Assembly: GCF_029931775.1 (NCBI RefSeq)
Contig: NC_079323.1
Span: forward strand, 97,001-161,000
Direction of reading: 5' to 3'
Length of the DNA: 64,000 nucleotides
From: Euleptes europaea
Lineage: Eukaryota; Chordata; Lepidosauria; Squamata; Sphaerodactylidae
Shown piece by piece: positions 63,879 to 64,000 of the stretch. How positions within the stretch are numbered: position 1 is the stretch's first letter; each line of letters opens with the position of its first letter. Position numbers and translations under genes: made by a program. The notes under the pieces were generated by a model, which was not told the origin of the DNA, ran no database searches, and saw only the letters and a list, made by a program, of their open reading frames with translations.

Positions 63879-63964
63879 GTACTGGGGCGGGGCGGGGCGG
63901 GGGGGGGATCCTCCCGGGCCTCCGGGTTCCGAGGGCCAGCGGCAGGCAGGCGCGGACTCGCTCT

Positions 63965-64000
63965 CCCCTCCCTCCCTCCCTCCCTCCCTCCCTCCCTCCC
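63965..64000 (+). repeat. (CCTC)n tract at window edge
   Basis: CCCTCCCT repeats run to the last base, in RRP8 intron 1. Confidence 0.85.

Overview
The window is nuclear DNA of a vertebrate, most likely a squamate reptile. It carries split genes with GT-AG introns and CpG-rich promoters. It also holds CR1 and L2 LINE fragments, one RTE/BovB-type LINE fragment, several tRNA-headed SINEs, and SINE copies whose head is 5S rRNA. That repeat mixture, BovB especially, points to Lepidosauria; the exact lineage cannot be read from the window. High GC and dense genes would fit a microchromosome or another GC-rich arm (inference).

Gene layout, left to right: (1) 7837-31923, + strand: the last 19 coding exons of DCHS1 (Dachsous-1 giant protocadherin), cadherin repeats about 6 to 27, transmembrane segment and cytoplasmic tail, with a 3'UTR to about 33720. 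The 5' exons lie left of the window, so 1-7836 is an intron. (2) 36825-48033, +: complete TPP1 (lysosomal tripeptidyl peptidase 1), 13 exons, 598 aa. (3) 52730-55329, +: complete TAF10 (TFIID/SAGA histone-fold subunit), 5 exons, 224 aa. (4) 63204-57173, -: complete ILK (integrin-linked pseudokinase), 12 coding exons, 452 aa, tail-to-tail with TAF10. (5) 63611 to the right edge, +: first coding exon of RRP8 (nucleolar rRNA methyltransferase), head-to-head with ILK across a 406-bp CpG-rich promoter. The order DCHS1-TPP1-TAF10-ILK-RRP8 with these relative strands is the conserved block known from human 11p15.4. The genes are not one pathway; the linkage is old synteny of housekeeping and adhesion genes.

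Regulatory signals include two CLEAR/M-box-like E-boxes just upstream of TPP1 (lysosomal TFEB/TFE3-type control), an ETS cluster plus a perfect NRF1 palindrome at TAF10, and an NRF1-like, CRE-like, CTCF-like and G-run array between ILK and RRP8. Poly(A) signals are visible for DCHS1, TAF10 and ILK, and a probable one for TPP1.

Introns and spacers are rich in retroposons. The most unusual architecture is two pairs of inverted repeats bracketing the 5' and 3' parts of TPP1, and three antisense 5S-derived SINEs. I found no new enzyme system, CRISPR array or operon; the novelty here lies in repeat architecture and promoter logic.
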